Counted from the first letter of the stretch, positions 9,559 to 19,429 are shown. The stretch is DNA of 64,000 nucleotides from Paludibacterium denitrificans (GCF_009707705.1 NZ_WLYX01000001.1:1984001-2048000); one strand, 5' to 3'. Notes: generated from the letters alone by a model not told the origin. Program-made: numbers and translations.

Positions 9559-10898
9559 GCGGCGACCTCTTCAGCAACAAGGTTGCGGACGTCGATTTTA
9601 CCGGTGACGGCGGCGGAAATCAGGGCGCTGCGGCGTTCTTTTAGAAGCTCGATGGCGCGGGTGGCTTCGGCAGTCAGCGCGTCGAGCTTAGCGACTTCAT
9701 GGTCAAGAAAGGCGGCGATGGCGAATTGTTCTTCGTTGGGAGGAGTTGCAATCCAAAAATTAATAGCATGGCTAATATTGAATTGTTCTTGTGCGGCACC
9801 ATACTGAACGACTTCAACTTGGTACCTTACCATCCGGCTATTCATGGCATAACTTAGCCATACCGAATTGAAGTTGCCTCTTCGCGTGAGCATGACTGAG
9901 GCGCAGTTACCCCCGGCGCAACTTTCTGGAACTACTGCAGTAATGCCGGGGGCGCCGACTCGGACAGTGAGCAAGTCGCCAGCCTCAAGCTTAGTTTTGG
10001 TTTGCCTGTCGCTATCTTCGGGACTAATCCTCCTTGAGGTTTCTGTTGAGATTTTCCCTTCAGAAATATCTCCCCCGTAGATAAATGGCAAACCATCATC
10101 CGATACATACTCACTTGGATTTACCACAATGCCAACTGTGATGAAAGGGGAGATGGTCTTGAGGCGTTTTACCACCCAATGCTTTGGTACCTCTCCCAAC
10201 CACTCCACCCCAGAGTCCTTCATAGGCACATCCGGATTCAAGCCCTTGGTCACGGCGTGCGAGATGGTGGCCTGGCGCTTTTCGGCCAACAGGGTGAGGA
10301 GTTTTTCCTGCTCGGCAATCAGGGCGTCAATCTTGCCGGTTTCGCGGTCGAGGAAAGAGGCGATGGCTGTTTGTTCATTTTTATCGGGCACCGCTAGGTA
10401 GAAGTCGCCAATTTGAGCTTCATTTAGTGAGGGGACAGCGCCGGGGTTCGCAATCAAATCAAATCGCACAAGATTAAGTGCATATCGGACAAAATCAATA
10501 TGACTAGATATTTCTTCAACTACAAAACCCATCATATTGTTATCGATACATGCGGCCTGACCAAGCTTTCTGATTCTCCCTAAAAGTAAGGCCGCACCAA
10601 CTTTGGCGAAAACCGAGGTGCCCGCAGGGAAAACAAATGCGCCGAGACGTTCAGCTGTATTATATGAAATTGTGTTCTCACCTCGAAGCAAAATTCCATT
10701 GTCACCTGCTTGACCCAGCGCGTTCACCTTGTGAAAAGAAAGCTCTTCAGAATCAAAACCTTGTTCAGCATGTGGAAAGCCCGAGCCACCTTTCAGTTTT
10801 CCTAGATGCTTAATAGGAGTGACTACCCAATGTTCCGGCACCTCACCTAGCCATGGTACGCCGCTGTCTTTGTACTCCGGATAATGTGGCAAGCTCAT
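9555..10898 (-). CDS. hsdS: Type I restriction-modification specificity subunit S
   Basis: The 447-residue protein has the classic duplicated layout: two target recognition domains, each introduced by [14 protein letters not shown] or [14 protein letters not shown] (residues about 11 and 230), and two conserved coiled-coil helices ([20 protein letters not shown] at about 184, and a second near the C-terminus, [19 protein letters not shown]). HsdS chooses the two half-sites that the HsdM2S methylase marks. The reading frame is unbroken. It overlaps hsdM and hsdR by 4 bases each. The target-recognition DNA is more AT-rich than hsdM and hsdR, as usual for exchangeable specificity domains. Confidence 0.93.
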   Translation of the reverse strand: MSLPHYPEYKDSGVPWLGEVPEHWVVTPIKHLGKLKGGSGFPHAEQGFDSEELSFHKVNALGQAGDNGILLRGENTISYNTAERLGAFVFPAGTSVFAKVGAALLLGRIRKLGQAACIDNNMMGFVVEEISSHIDFVRYALNLVRFDLIANPGAVPSLNEAQIGDFYLAVPDKNEQTAIASFLDRETGKIDALIAEQEKLLTLLAEKRQATISHAVTKGLNPDVPMKDSGVEWLGEVPKHWVVKRLKTISPFITVGIVVNPSEYVSDDGLPFIYGGDISEGKISTETSRRISPEDSDRQTKTKLEAGDLLTVRVGAPGITAVVPESCAGGNCASVMLTRRGNFNSVWLSYAMNSRMVRYQVEVVQYGAAQEQFNISHAINFWIATPPNEEQFAIAAFLDHEVAKLDALTAEATRAIELLKERRSALISAAVTGKIDVRNLVAEEVAA

Positions 10899-12731
10899 TC
10901 GGCCAACTCCCCGAGCATGGCCATGATGTTGGCCGAAACGGCTTTCAGGTCTTCGTCGATTTCTTGCAGGCTACGCGGCGGCTCGAACACGTAGAAATGG
11001 CGGTTGAACGGGATTTCGTAGCCCACCTTGGTCTTGTCGTGGTCTATCCAGGCATCCGGTGCATGGGGTAGCACCTCGCGCTCGAAGTAGGCTTGCACGT
11101 CTTCGGTCAGTGGTACATTTTCGGTGTCGCGCAGGCTGCTGTCCGCCTGCGGTTTGCCTTTCTGCTTGCCCTTCTGGCCCAGCACCACATTGCTTAAGCC
11201 TCGTCGCGCAGCGGGCGTTCGACGGTGATGGTGGTGTAGCCGAATTCCTCGTTGCGGAACACGCGCGAAATGGGGACGACTTTGACCTTGCCACCCTCGG
11301 GGGCGGCAGGGGCGTGTTCACCACTCAGTAGCAGCTGGCTATCCAGTTCATTGCCTTGTTTGTCCAGCACGGTGGCCTGGTCAGCTTCGGCAAACTCACC
11401 AAACAAACGGGTGATGGTGGCGATGTGGTCGTCGCTCAGTTCCTTGCGCTTGCTGCCCGGGCTCTTGCGCATCTTCTGCCAGAAGCTGCTGGCGTCGATG
11501 AGCTGTACCCAGCCTTTGCGGTCGTCCTGCTTCTTGTTGGAGAGGATCCACACGTAGGTGGAGATGCCAGTGTTGTAGAACATATCGGTCGGCAGGCCGA
11601 TGATGGCTTCCACCAGGTCGTTCTCCAGCACGTAGCGGCGGATTTCGCTCTCACCCGAGCCAGCGCCACCGGTAAACAGCGGTGAACCATTCAAGACGAT
11701 GCCGAAGCGGCTGCCGCCATCGACGGCCGGGCGCATCTTGGATATCAGGTGCAGCAGAAACAGCATGGAACCATCAGATACGCGTGGCAGGCCAGGGCCG
11801 AAGCGGCCATCGAAGCCCTTTTCGGTGTGCTCCTTGCGCACCTCCTTCTCGACCTTCTTCCACTCCACGCCAAACGGTGGGTTGGACAGCATGTAGTCGA
11901 ACTTGCGGCTGCTATGGCCATCATCCGATAGGGTGTTGCCCACCACAATATTGCCCACGTCCTGACCCTTGATGAGCATGTCCGCCTTGCAGATGGCGTA
12001 GGACTCGTCATTCAGCTCTTGGCCAAACATGGTCAGGCGGGCGGCCGGGTTGTGCTCCAGCAGGTATTCGCTTACCACCGACAACATGCCGCCCGTGCCC
12101 GCTGTCGGGTCATAGATGGTACGCACCACCGCATTGCCGGGGTGAGCACGTCATCGTCCTCGATGAACATCAGATTCACCATCAGGCGAATGACCTCGCG
12201 CGGGGTAAAGTGCTCCCCGGCGGTTTCGTTGGAGATTTCCGCAAACTTGCGAATCAGCTCCTCGAACACCAAGCCCATCTGGGCGTTATCCACGGAGTCC
12301 GGGTGCAGGTCGATATTGGCAAACTTCTCGGTGACCAGATAGAGCAGGCTTCTTGGCCAGCCGTTCGACCTGGTGTAGAAGTCGAAGCGCTCGAAGATGT
12401 CGCGCGCCGCCTAAGAGAAGCCCTGAATGTAGCTGTACAGGTTCTGACGGATGTTGTCCTGGTCGCCCAGCAGCTTGGCCAAATCCAGCGGCGAGGTGTT
12501 GTAGAAGCTCTGGCCCGCCTTACGCAGCAGGAACGGGTCCGGATTCAGCCCCAACTTGGTCTTGGCGTCGTTTTCCGCCAGCACGTCCGCCTTTGTCGTG
12601 GCCAGTACACAGTCCAGACGGCGCAGGACCGTGAAGGGCAGAATGACCTTGCCGTACTCGGATTGTTTGTAATCGCCACGCAGCAAGTCGGCGACGGACC
12701 AGATGAAGGAAGATAAGGTTTGGTGGTTCAT
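10895..12731 (-). CDS. hsdM: Type I DNA N6-adenine methyltransferase subunit M; frame breaks
   Basis: Methylates adenine in the sites chosen by HsdS. AdoMet-binding motif I ([12 protein letters not shown]) and catalytic motif IV (LSNPPFG) are visible. The frame breaks at 12409-12416 and 11192-11199 fall on CTAAG/GCTTAAGC strings: with GCCGGC restored the end reads [18 protein letters not shown] and continues to the true C-terminus at 10895. Further single-base errors lie near 12370 and 12140. Repaired length is about 610 residues. It is the first gene of the hsdMSR operon; the M-S-R order, 4-base overlaps and sequence style suggest the type IC (EcoR124) family. Confidence 0.9.
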
Positions 12732-13206
12732 GGCTTTATTTGGCGAAAAGCTGAGCGAAACATTGCGTCAGCCTATTCGGATGTGGGTGTTCATGAAATT
12801 TGAATAGATTGCGGTCGATTCTACGGCGGCAGGCTTAACGGTGCAAAGTGTCATAAGCCAAGGTCCCGCAGCGAGTTTGATACGCCGGTTTGCTACCGCG
12901 TTACCTCTGTTGCCCCGCTGTGCAGGACAAAGTGCCATGCCTCTGCTGACGCATACCCCGGCCATCCAGATGCCCGCCGCTCATCAAATCTTGATGGCTG
13001 GCCTGCGCCTGTTCGCACCGGTATAACGACTAACATGCAAAAGGCATGAAAATGAGCTTAAGCACTGGCGTTCAGGCCGGGGTGGGTCACGTCCAGAAAA
13101 CGATGGATTTCTGGACGCGCGCCACTTCATCATCGCCACGCTGCGCTATACCCCTTTGGATGTTCAACATCCGCTCCAACAATCAGCATCCGGAAAAGGG
13201 GATGGA
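12732..13206. other. Gap upstream of hsdM and of the serine recombinase
   Basis: No gene is supported. The leftward hsd promoter and the rightward recombinase promoter must lie here, as may a recombination (res-type) site just ahead of the recombinase. A GCTTAAGC string at 13056-13063 may be another miscalled GCCGGC. Confidence 0.4.
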
Positions 13207-13767
13207 ATGGCAGTTATTGGATACGCGCGGGTCAGCACTTTTGAACAGACACTCGACCTGCAACAGGATGCTCTGCAAGACGCTGGAGTCACTTGCATCT
13301 ACGCAGACAAAGCAAGTGGCAAGACGGCCGACCGGCCTGAGCTGGTCCATTGCCTCTGGGCATTGAGGAAGGGCGACACACTGGTAGTGTGGCGACTTGA
13401 CCGACTGGGACGGAACTTGCAAGACCTTATCCACATCGTCAATGACCCGGAGGCCCGAGGCGTCAAGTTCAAGTCGTTGAAGGAATCGGTTGATACTGGT
13501 GGTCCGGCAGGCAAGCTCGTGTTTCACCTGTTCGCGGCACTGGCAGAATTCGAACGAGAACTCGTTAGAGAGCGGACCCTCGCAGGCCTCGAGGCAGCCA
13601 GGGCCCGTGGTCGCAAGGGTGGCCGTCCGCCGCGACTGGACAGCAAACAGCAGCGCGTTGCCTTGGCCATGATGAAAAACAGGGAAATGTCGGTAGCAGA
13701 GATTGCGCGCCACTTCGGCGTGTCACGTTCCACCCTCTATAACCTGCACGCCGCGAGCAGGCGATAG
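13207..13767 (+). CDS. Serine recombinase (resolvase/invertase family)
   Basis: Cuts and rejoins DNA through a serine nucleophile. The catalytic motif YARVSTFEQ sits at residues 5-13 of the protein beginning MAVIGYARVS (ATG 13207, preceded by AAAGGGGA). Conserved arginines follow in WRLDRLGRNLQDL, and ALAEFERELVRERTLAGL forms the E helix. A C-terminal helix-turn-helix (SVAEIARHFGVSRSTLYNL) completes the usual 187-residue Tn3-type resolvase or Hin-type invertase. No transposase gene is adjacent, so it may serve resolution of the integrated plasmid or island. Immediately downstream, GTGTCC and GGACAC flank five bases (13779-13795), a possible binding dyad. Confidence 0.9.
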   Translation: MAVIGYARVSTFEQTLDLQQDALQDAGVTCIYADKASGKTADRPELVHCLWALRKGDTLVVWRLDRLGRNLQDLIHIVNDPEARGVKFKSLKESVDTGGPAGKLVFHLFAALAEFERELVRERTLAGLEAARARGRKGGRPPRLDSKQQRVALAMMKNREMSVAEIARHFGVSRSTLYNLHAASRR

Positions 13768-14027
13768 TCGACTACCACGTGTCCCATTTGGACACTTCCA
13801 ACACGTGACCTGAACAGAGCCACGGGCGTACGTGATTCATGGATTTGCGCATCTAATGGTAAGCCCACGGCACAACTCAGGTGCTGCTACTTGCACACCT
13901 GACCATGAATGGCGGAAATCGACCCATTGCTGCCGTTGTCGTATTTGGAAAGCAGGCGTTCAGGAACGTGGAGGTAACCGGCCTTGCGCGGTTTTTCGCG
14001 CAAAGTCCGTATTGACTGACCGCAGGG
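13768..14027. other. Intergenic region downstream of the recombinase
   Basis: No gene seen. CACGTG occurs twice, at about 13776 and 13802, around the GTGTCC/GGACAC dyad, so a recombination or regulatory site is possible. Confidence 0.3.
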
Positions 14028-14861
14028 TTAGGCGGCACTTGCACTACCTTTCGATCGAATGCCTTGCAGCTCGCGGTAGTAGCTGGCTAATCTCTCCGAC
14101 TCCGAAGTCGCTTCGGGCGCAAACCAGGAGATCGCGGCGCGAAACGCAGACACAAAGGCCAAGAAATCGACGGCCCCTATCGTCTTGTAGAAGTTGATGG
14201 GGCTACCGTAGTCGCTGTCTTTGAAGGAGCCATGCGTAATGCCATGGCGATTCGTCCCATCGATAAACGGATACTTTTCTGAGTCCACATACAACACGTT
14301 GTTCGTGAAAGATGCAAACGAATCCATCATGGAAACGATTTCGCCCGTTACTCCAATGTTCTTCTCTATCGACTCGCGTTTACAATCCGCCGCTAGTGCC
14401 GAAAACACTCCGCGAACGCTCTTGCTGGATAAGCCGCGACTGGCCAAGAGTTCTCGCCCGGCGCCTTCGATTACGGGAACCAGACCTGCGACTGCGACAT
14501 GATGAAGACCAAGGAAATGAGCCTCAATTGATTCGGCAATTGTTTCTTTGTACTCGGCAATTACCGGAGTAATTGGGTAGCGACTACATACCATAGCTGC
14601 TAGGCCATTCGCCCCATATAAATGTGCTAGCCACTGTTCAAGATCGCCTTGGCTAAACCCATTCCCCTTGCGAAGAATTTCCGCCGCCATGGAGCTAAGG
14701 AATCCCATCGCGGCATAGGGCGGAAGGAACCAGCCAACGCTTGAGAATGCGTTCTCGAAGTGCGAAAGAGTTCCGCTAGCCATTGCTGTGCCGCTTACGT
14801 TTGAATTTAGGAGCCTGCCGGGCTTGTCGCGCAGGCTCCCTCGAATGATGAGTTGGGCCAC
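14028..14861 (-). CDS. HEPN-like protein, possible RNase (277 aa)
   Basis: The family is not recognised by name. Largely helical and Ala/Leu-rich. Near residue 228 is FIDGTNRHGITHGSFKD, in which Arg and His are separated by four residues: the R-x4-6-H signature of HEPN ribonucleases, in the NRHxxxHG form seen in several abortive-infection proteins. Gene 14865-15776, read in the same direction, ends four bases upstream of its start, so the two form a tight operon. In a defence island, beside a type I restriction system, an RNA-cleaving effector is a reasonable inference but unproven. Confidence 0.6.
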   Translation of the reverse strand: MAQLIIRGSLRDKPGRLLNSNVSGTAMASGTLSHFENAFSSVGWFLPPYAAMGFLSSMAAEILRKGNGFSQGDLEQWLAHLYGANGLAAMVCSRYPITPVIAEYKETIAESIEAHFLGLHHVAVAGLVPVIEGAGRELLASRGLSSKSVRGVFSALAADCKRESIEKNIGVTGEIVSMMDSFASFTNNVLYVDSEKYPFIDGTNRHGITHGSFKDSDYGSPINFYKTIGAVDFLAFVSAFRAAISWFAPEATSESERLASYYRELQGIRSKGSASAA

Positions 14862-14864
14862 ATT

Positions 14865-15776
14865 TCATTCCACGTCCCCAGCAACCTCTCTTAGCACGGC
14901 AATAATCTGAGCGCCAAGGGCTAACGCTTCCCGGGCCTGCTCATCTGAGACACGCTGGGCATGAATGGCGGCATTGCAAATTTGCGTTACATACCGAAAG
15001 GCCTTCTTTAAGTATGCAGACTGCTTGTTTTGCGAGATGAAGAGATCAAAGAGTTGGTTTATACCAAGAAACTTAACGGCATCTTCCTTACCCGCAGTGG
15101 GTGTCGTGCATTTGCCGAGAATATTTCTCAGCAGACGTTCAATGTCTATTCGTGTCCTAGCCAAGGCGAGCGTAGGGTCTTCACTCTGGAGAAGAATTCG
15201 CTCTTCAACCTGCTGAGCTGTTTGCTTCGTGTCTATTGGTGCTTGCGCTTCGACTATCTGTCGGGCTTTTCGGAGCTCGGCCAGACCGAGAATGTTTACC
15301 GTGACTTGATTCGTCATTCCACCAATAGTGTTCACGTTGGTAGATAAGACAGACATACTGTTGCGGACTTCGGCCTTGAACTCCCGAAGCTCTTCCTTCG
15401 CTTTCTCCACCTCCCGCTCAAGCTCTAAGAAAGTGCCTATTTTGATTTTCGTAAAGAATGGCAGAAACAGAAAGAACAGCCAGAGCAGCACATAGAGGGT
15501 GTCTCCAACGAGCAGCCTCCGATCTGGCGGAAAGCCAACATTGGCGGCAAAGCCAAGCAAGAAGTAGAAGGACACCAGCCATGAAAGCGCTGGCAATCCC
15601 CACAGCGGCATCTTCTGTTCAGGCTTTTCGCTCATATGTAGTAGGGTTCCTATGTGGTCCAACAGATATTTAATGGAACTACTAATCTGCATATTGATAA
15701 TCGTAAAAGATGGCAATTCCAAGTAACTGCTTGGTTCATTTAGGGGCGATGCTGGCAGACTGTCCGCATATGCCAT
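14865..15776 (-). CDS. Membrane-anchored coiled-coil protein with HEPN/DUF4145-like C-terminus
   Basis: Two adjacent membrane helices lie at about residues 62-80 (LSWLVSFYFLLGFAANVGF) and 90-110 (LYVLLWLFFLFLPFF). A long charged coiled coil follows (LEREVEKAKEELREFKAEV). The C-terminal 100 residues have the DUF4145-like pattern ARTRIDIERLLRNIL ... ICNAAIHAQRVSDEQA, with N-x-A-x-H at the position of the HEPN active site. The start is uncertain: ATG 15776 gives 303 residues, and ATG 15632 (MSEKPEQK) starts just ahead of the membrane part. It is upstream of and co-transcribed with the HEPN-like gene at 14028. A membrane sensor paired with a soluble effector is a plausible reading. Confidence 0.6.
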   Translation of the reverse strand: MAYADSLPASPLNEPSSYLELPSFTIINMQISSSIKYLLDHIGTLLHMSEKPEQKMPLWGLPALSWLVSFYFLLGFAANVGFPPDRRLLVGDTLYVLLWLFFLFLPFFTKIKIGTFLELEREVEKAKEELREFKAEVRNSMSVLSTNVNTIGGMTNQVTVNILGLAELRKARQIVEAQAPIDTKQTAQQVEERILLQSEDPTLALARTRIDIERLLRNILGKCTTPTAGKEDAVKFLGINQLFDLFISQNKQSAYLKKAFRYVTQICNAAIHAQRVSDEQAREALALGAQIIAVLREVAGDVE

Positions 15777-16090
15777 GATAGTACGGACCGACGAAAAATC
15801 GGTATGCCGAAGGAAAGAAGATTATGGCGAATGGCAGCAATGGACAGTTTTTGAAGTTCTGCTCATGGCCGAGAGCTGACTACTAGTCAGAGGCAGGAAA
15901 CGACCCAAAGCAGTGTTTGCCCACACGGAAAGGCGGACGCTAACGTTTGAAATCAGCCGCCTGCTTTAGCGGGCAGCTTGAAGGACTTGTGAGGTGGTGA
16001 ACCTACGAGCTATTAACTCGCAAGCGCCTCCAGCTAGGCGCGCTCCGGCCCTCGAAGAGGGCGAATTCGAGCGAAGGGGTCGCTTGCTTT
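15777..16090. other. Gap without recognisable gene
   Basis: Nothing convincing on either strand. The promoter of the 15776 gene should lie in its first 100 bases. Confidence 0.35.
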
Positions 16091-16324
16091 TTATGTGTTT
16101 TTTACCTTGTACCCGATATGACATAAAAATAGCCCCGCAGAGGTCCATAAAAAACCAGCGACCAGACGACCAACGGATTCACCACATATCTGAGAAGCTA
16201 ACAGGATGAGGCTGCAAATAGCACTGCAGCGGCCAGCATCATTAGATAGTGTCCGTAAGCCGAAAAAATAGCTTAACCCGAGGAAAATTCCAAACGCCCC
16301 TAACAAAAGCAAGGAGATTCCCAT
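16091..16324 (-). CDS. Small membrane protein, 77 aa
   Basis: Two or three predicted membrane helices: SLLLLGAFGIFLGLSYFFGL, CSLILLASQICG and LVAGFLWTSAGLFLCHIGY. No family is recognised. A second small membrane protein gene ends at 16336, 12 bases upstream in the same direction, so they are probably co-expressed. Together they lie between the two HEPN-type loci. Confidence 0.5.
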   Translation of the reverse strand: MGISLLLLGAFGIFLGLSYFFGLRTLSNDAGRCSAICSLILLASQICGESVGRLVAGFLWTSAGLFLCHIGYKVKNT

Positions 16325-16335
16325 CGGTTTGTAAT

Positions 16336-16524
16336 TTATCTTGCGACCGGGGGATATGCCGCTTTCAGTTTTCTCTTTGAGAAAAAAGTAAGAGCCAGCA
16401 AGAATGCTATAAAGCCAGCGAAAGCGAAAGAGCTGACAAACTCATGAGCATGGAGCAACACTGTGAGTGCCACACCACCCGCAAGAACAATCACTATTTG
16501 TAGGATGATGCGTATGGCTTGCAT
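16336..16524 (-). CDS. Small membrane protein, 62 aa
   Basis: Two hydrophobic helices (RIILQIVIVLAGGVALTVLL and FAFAGFIAFLLALTFF) followed by a basic tail (SKRKLKAAYPPVAR), so the C-terminus likely faces the cytoplasm. It is tandem with the 77-residue membrane protein gene downstream. Function unknown. Confidence 0.5.
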   Translation of the reverse strand: MQAIRIILQIVIVLAGGVALTVLLHAHEFVSSFAFAGFIAFLLALTFFSKRKLKAAYPPVAR

Positions 16525-16758
16525 TTAAACAACCTCACATGGAGCTATCTGTACATGGCCGTACGTTCGAGTGACCACTTTCCGGCAAACGGTCAAGCGA
16601 CAGCCACAGGCCGAAAACAGCCTGCCGCTGATGGCTGCAGGCGACCCATTTGCGATACCCCAGTTTCAAATTGGGCAGCTCGAAAGCTGACATTCTGCTC
16701 AGGACTAGGTTGAGATTACGCTGACCTCTAAAATCCGCCTTTTGAGTATGCGACAGTT

Positions 16759-17472
16759 CTAAGACGCCGATGGCTTAATGGCATTACACGGTGCCAACGC
16801 TTCACGCAGCTTCGTCATTGCATCGCTGTGGGCGGCTTCTACCCACTCGGGCTTGAATTCCATTGCCAAGGCCATCCTCTTGATGTCCTCAAGAATGGCG
16901 TCGGAATTTTTAACGGCCTCATAGTATTCAGTAACGGCAGCTTCTGCCGCCACGGTGGCTTCAAAGATTCCTGCTCCGTTCAAACAATCAAGCATCACAG
17001 AACCAACGACCGATTCACACTTTTCGATGACATGCAGTAAGTATTTGTCAAAGGCAACGAATGTAATTTTTCCATTCCGATTTTTAACTTCCGGTTCCGC
17101 AAGAATCATTGGAAAGTTGCCATCAAAATGAGCAGCAGACGTGACGTCCAACCCGCGATGAACAACCGCATTGCGCAGCTCACGAATATAGGAGTAGTTC
17201 GCTTCTCCGTCTTGGAATCCATCAAAAACAAAGCGCGAATACAACTGCTCTTCAAAGTTATTTGGCTGCAGCGTAGTCGTTTCGCGGAACAGTTCGGTCG
17301 CTGCAAGAAGATTTAAAAAGTAGCCAGAGTAATGGACCCTCATGTCCGTCTGGTCAGTGACGGAGAGCGGTGTGCGGAAAGAGAGTGCGGAACGCAGCGC
17401 AGTCTTTCTTGCGGACATGTACCACGATAGCGAATACAACATGTCTCGGTTGGCGATGCTCAAGGTTGCCAT
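16759..17472 (-). CDS. HEPN-domain protein, 237 aa
   Basis: A helical protein with a canonical HEPN active-site motif, YIRELRNAVVHRGLD at about residues 92-106 (Arg-Asn-x3-His). HEPN proteins with this motif are usually metal-independent ribonucleases and serve as toxins or abortive-infection effectors. No antitoxin of the MNT type is adjacent. An Ala/Glu-rich helical region follows (EATVAAEAAVTEYYEAVK). It is a single gene between two small membrane protein genes and a hypothetical gene. Which partner, if any, controls it cannot be told from sequence. Confidence 0.7.
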   Translation of the reverse strand: MATLSIANRDMLYSLSWYMSARKTALRSALSFRTPLSVTDQTDMRVHYSGYFLNLLAATELFRETTTLQPNNFEEQLYSRFVFDGFQDGEANYSYIRELRNAVVHRGLDVTSAAHFDGNFPMILAEPEVKNRNGKITFVAFDKYLLHVIEKCESVVGSVMLDCLNGAGIFEATVAAEAAVTEYYEAVKNSDAILEDIKRMALAMEFKPEWVEAAHSDAMTKLREALAPCNAIKPSAS

Positions 17473-17726
17473 TGGCTCTCCCTGTAGACGCTAAATATCA
17501 AATAGGCCAAAGATTGTAGCTACGAACTAGACTGCCCGACTGCAGTCCATCGGTCTTACTACTTTGAAACCTCTTCGGACCTCATGCAGGGCCAGTTTGA
17601 TGCAATTTCGCGGCGTGCAAGAACAGCGCCCACGATGGCCTCGGAAGCTGTCGCTAGAATGCTGGTGCGAGAGAGCTGGCAAAGCGGGACGGCCGTCAAA
17701 GTAACATGGCGGCCGACCCGGGCTGG

Positions 17727-18196
17727 TTAGTCGGTGTCCCACTGCTCCGGAAGTTCGCCTAAAGCCTCAATGAATCGTTCGGCAAGGTCCGCTGCTGTGC
17801 AGAAGCCTTCTTCTTCGTCCTCGCCGCCAGCTAGCGTACGTAGTGCGTTCCACCGGGGTCAATGAGTTTGTAGCAGACTTCGTAGTCATCCAGAACAGAG
17901 ACGAAGGTCTTGAAGGACTCATAGTCTGCGAAGAGTTGAGTGGGCCACATCTCTGTATCAACGATGCTTAACTTCCATTGCGGCGGAGATGGTCGCGAAG
18001 AGCGCCCAGCCGGCACTTGAGGGCGGTTACCTCCTTGAAAAATGATGTCTTTATCATCGAGCTTGAGCGGGGTAAACATATTCGTCGTAGGGTTATAGCC
18101 CCCGGCGACTTTTACTGCGTCGTATGTACTTTGCGCGGATTCGAGGTTAGAGAGTACGGCTTTTGGGGGGATGTACGTGTAGGAGAAGGTCGTCAT
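17727..18196 (-). CDS. Hypothetical protein, about 157 aa (one frame break near 17850)
   Basis: The ATG at 18196 opens MTTFSYTYIPPKAVLSNLES. Near 17850 one G appears to be missing (GGTGGAAC for GGTGGGAAC). With it the protein runs on as NALRTLAGGEDEEEGF and LAERFIEALGELPEQWDTD to a stop at 17727-17729. It has an acidic C-terminus and no membrane segment. I recognise no family. An intact 18009-18014 GCCGGC lies within the gene and does not break the frame, one of few such copies in the window. Confidence 0.55.
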
Positions 18197-18665
18197 TCTG
18201 TTTCCTGTGGCTGTGAAACAGGACAAACCCATGTGGCTCGTAGATTGGCAACCTGTCGACCTGCCCTTCTGGGGTAAGGTACATGGCTTTGCGTCCCACG
18301 CTTCCGAGTGGTTTGCCCTGATAGTCTTGTATATTATTATCATGGCATAAACAATGACGCAAGCCGTCCTATTATGGGTCGGCTGTGTATGTCGCTGAAG
18401 TCCTCCGCTCTGCGCTGGTGTGATTTACTAAGCCAGCACTTAAGCAGATTTATGTTCGATTCGTGTTCCGAGTTGGGACTCGTGAGTCATCTTGCTGCAG
18501 GTTAGTGATTGTCATTGCCTTTGGGGGCTCCTCATCCAAATGTTGCACATGCATCCTTTGTGCAACATTTCTGCACATGGTGTATTTTGTGCATTGTTGT
18601 GTGCAATTTTTAAAATCATAACTAATTGATTATTTTATATTTTTTTATATAAAACATGAAGAAAA
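18197..18665. other. AT-rich gap at the island end
   Basis: No gene. AT-rich towards the tRNA fragment, with several TGCACA/GTGCA words and one perfect dyad (see 18541-18567). Confidence 0.4.
18541..18567. promoter_or_regulatory. Perfect dyad TGTTGCAC-N11-GTGCAACA
   Basis: Eight-base perfect arms around 11 bases, with further half-sites (TGCACA, TTGTGCA) in the next 40 bases. It looks like a repressor operator or an integrase/excisionase site next to the attachment site. Confidence 0.45.
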
Positions 18666-18714
18666 GTAACTCATAATCCTTTGGTCGCGGGTTCGAGCCC
18701 CGCAGGGCCCACCA
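18666..18714 (+). other. 3' fragment of tRNA-Ile(CAU): island attachment site
   Basis: The sequence AACTCATAATC, then GGTCGCGGGTTCGAGCCCCG and AGGGCCCACCA, contains the anticodon loop with CAU, the T arm and the CCA end of a tRNA, closest in pattern to tRNA-Ile2 (CAU, lysidine type). The 5' half is missing and replaced by AT-rich DNA. Islands that integrate into a tRNA leave such a 3' copy at the far end. The full tRNA gene should lie beyond the left edge of the window. Confidence 0.8.
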
Positions 18715-18723
18715 AGTAAAATC

Positions 18724-18760
18724 AAGGACTTGCCGTGTTAGCGGCAAGTCCTTTTGTTTT
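18724..18760 (+). terminator. Rho-independent terminator after the tRNA
   Basis: AAGGACTTGCCG and CGGCAAGTCCTT pair perfectly and are followed by TTGTTTTT. It sits right behind the tRNA 3' end and is presumably the original tRNA terminator. Confidence 0.85.
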
Positions 18761-18838
18761 TCCTCGTTGTCAGTCTGTACAACTTGCCGCTCTGAAACAA
18801 AAAACCGCTACTTGGCGGGTTTGGCGCTACAAGGTACA

Positions 18839-19243
18839 TCAGGCTTTCGGGGTAACGGTTTTGCTTGCTTTCTCCGTTTCTTTAGCAACGCTTTCCATTG
18901 CCTCGTTCACGGATTTATTGATCGTGCCCGGGTTTTCTTCTGCTAAGTGAGTCAGTTCGCCTTGCGTACCTGACAGGATCTTATATAGATCGCGAGAACT
19001 GGCGAGTGATTCGTCAATTGACTGACTGAGTAGTTGGTTGAATTGGGACATAGCTTCACCGGGATCAGAGATGCCTGCGAGCGCCTTGGCGGTTTTGCGC
19101 TGCTGTTCCAACAGATGTCTGGAAGAGGCAAAACCGAAACGCGTCAGCCTCTCCCAGCTGTTCAGTGATATTTGGCCAAAGTGCAGACTGGCGTCCAGAT
19201 AGCCTTGAGAAAGCCGCTGTAGTTGTTCGTTGCTGTTTGACAT
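18839..19243 (-). CDS. Phasin family protein
   Basis: A helical amphipathic protein of about 134 residues resembling phasins, which coat polyhydroxyalkanoate granules. Pattern: FGQISLNSWERLTRFGFASS, then ISDPGEAMSQFNQLLSQSID, and a Lys/Ala/Thr-rich tail. The start is ATG 19243, behind AGAAAGGTG; a further in-frame ATG at 19264 is possible. A thiolase at 58,615 also fits PHA metabolism. It has its own transcription unit between the tRNA site and a small lipoprotein gene. Confidence 0.8.
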   Translation of the reverse strand: MSNSNEQLQRLSQGYLDASLHFGQISLNSWERLTRFGFASSRHLLEQQRKTAKALAGISDPGEAMSQFNQLLSQSIDESLASSRDLYKILSGTQGELTHLAEENPGTINKSVNEAMESVAKETEKASKTVTPKA

Positions 19244-19429
19244 GATGACACCTTTCTCTTCCATGGTAATGCAGGGTTTGTCGTCCTCATTCTTTATAGG
19301 CTTATTTGCTTAAAAGAGAAAAAACAATAACCATCATGAACGATGGGCTTTCACTTCACCGGACGTGGATGCATGGCTTGGCTACACAGATGGCGTGAGG
19401 AAGATGCTCATGGAAGAGGTTGTTGTGAC

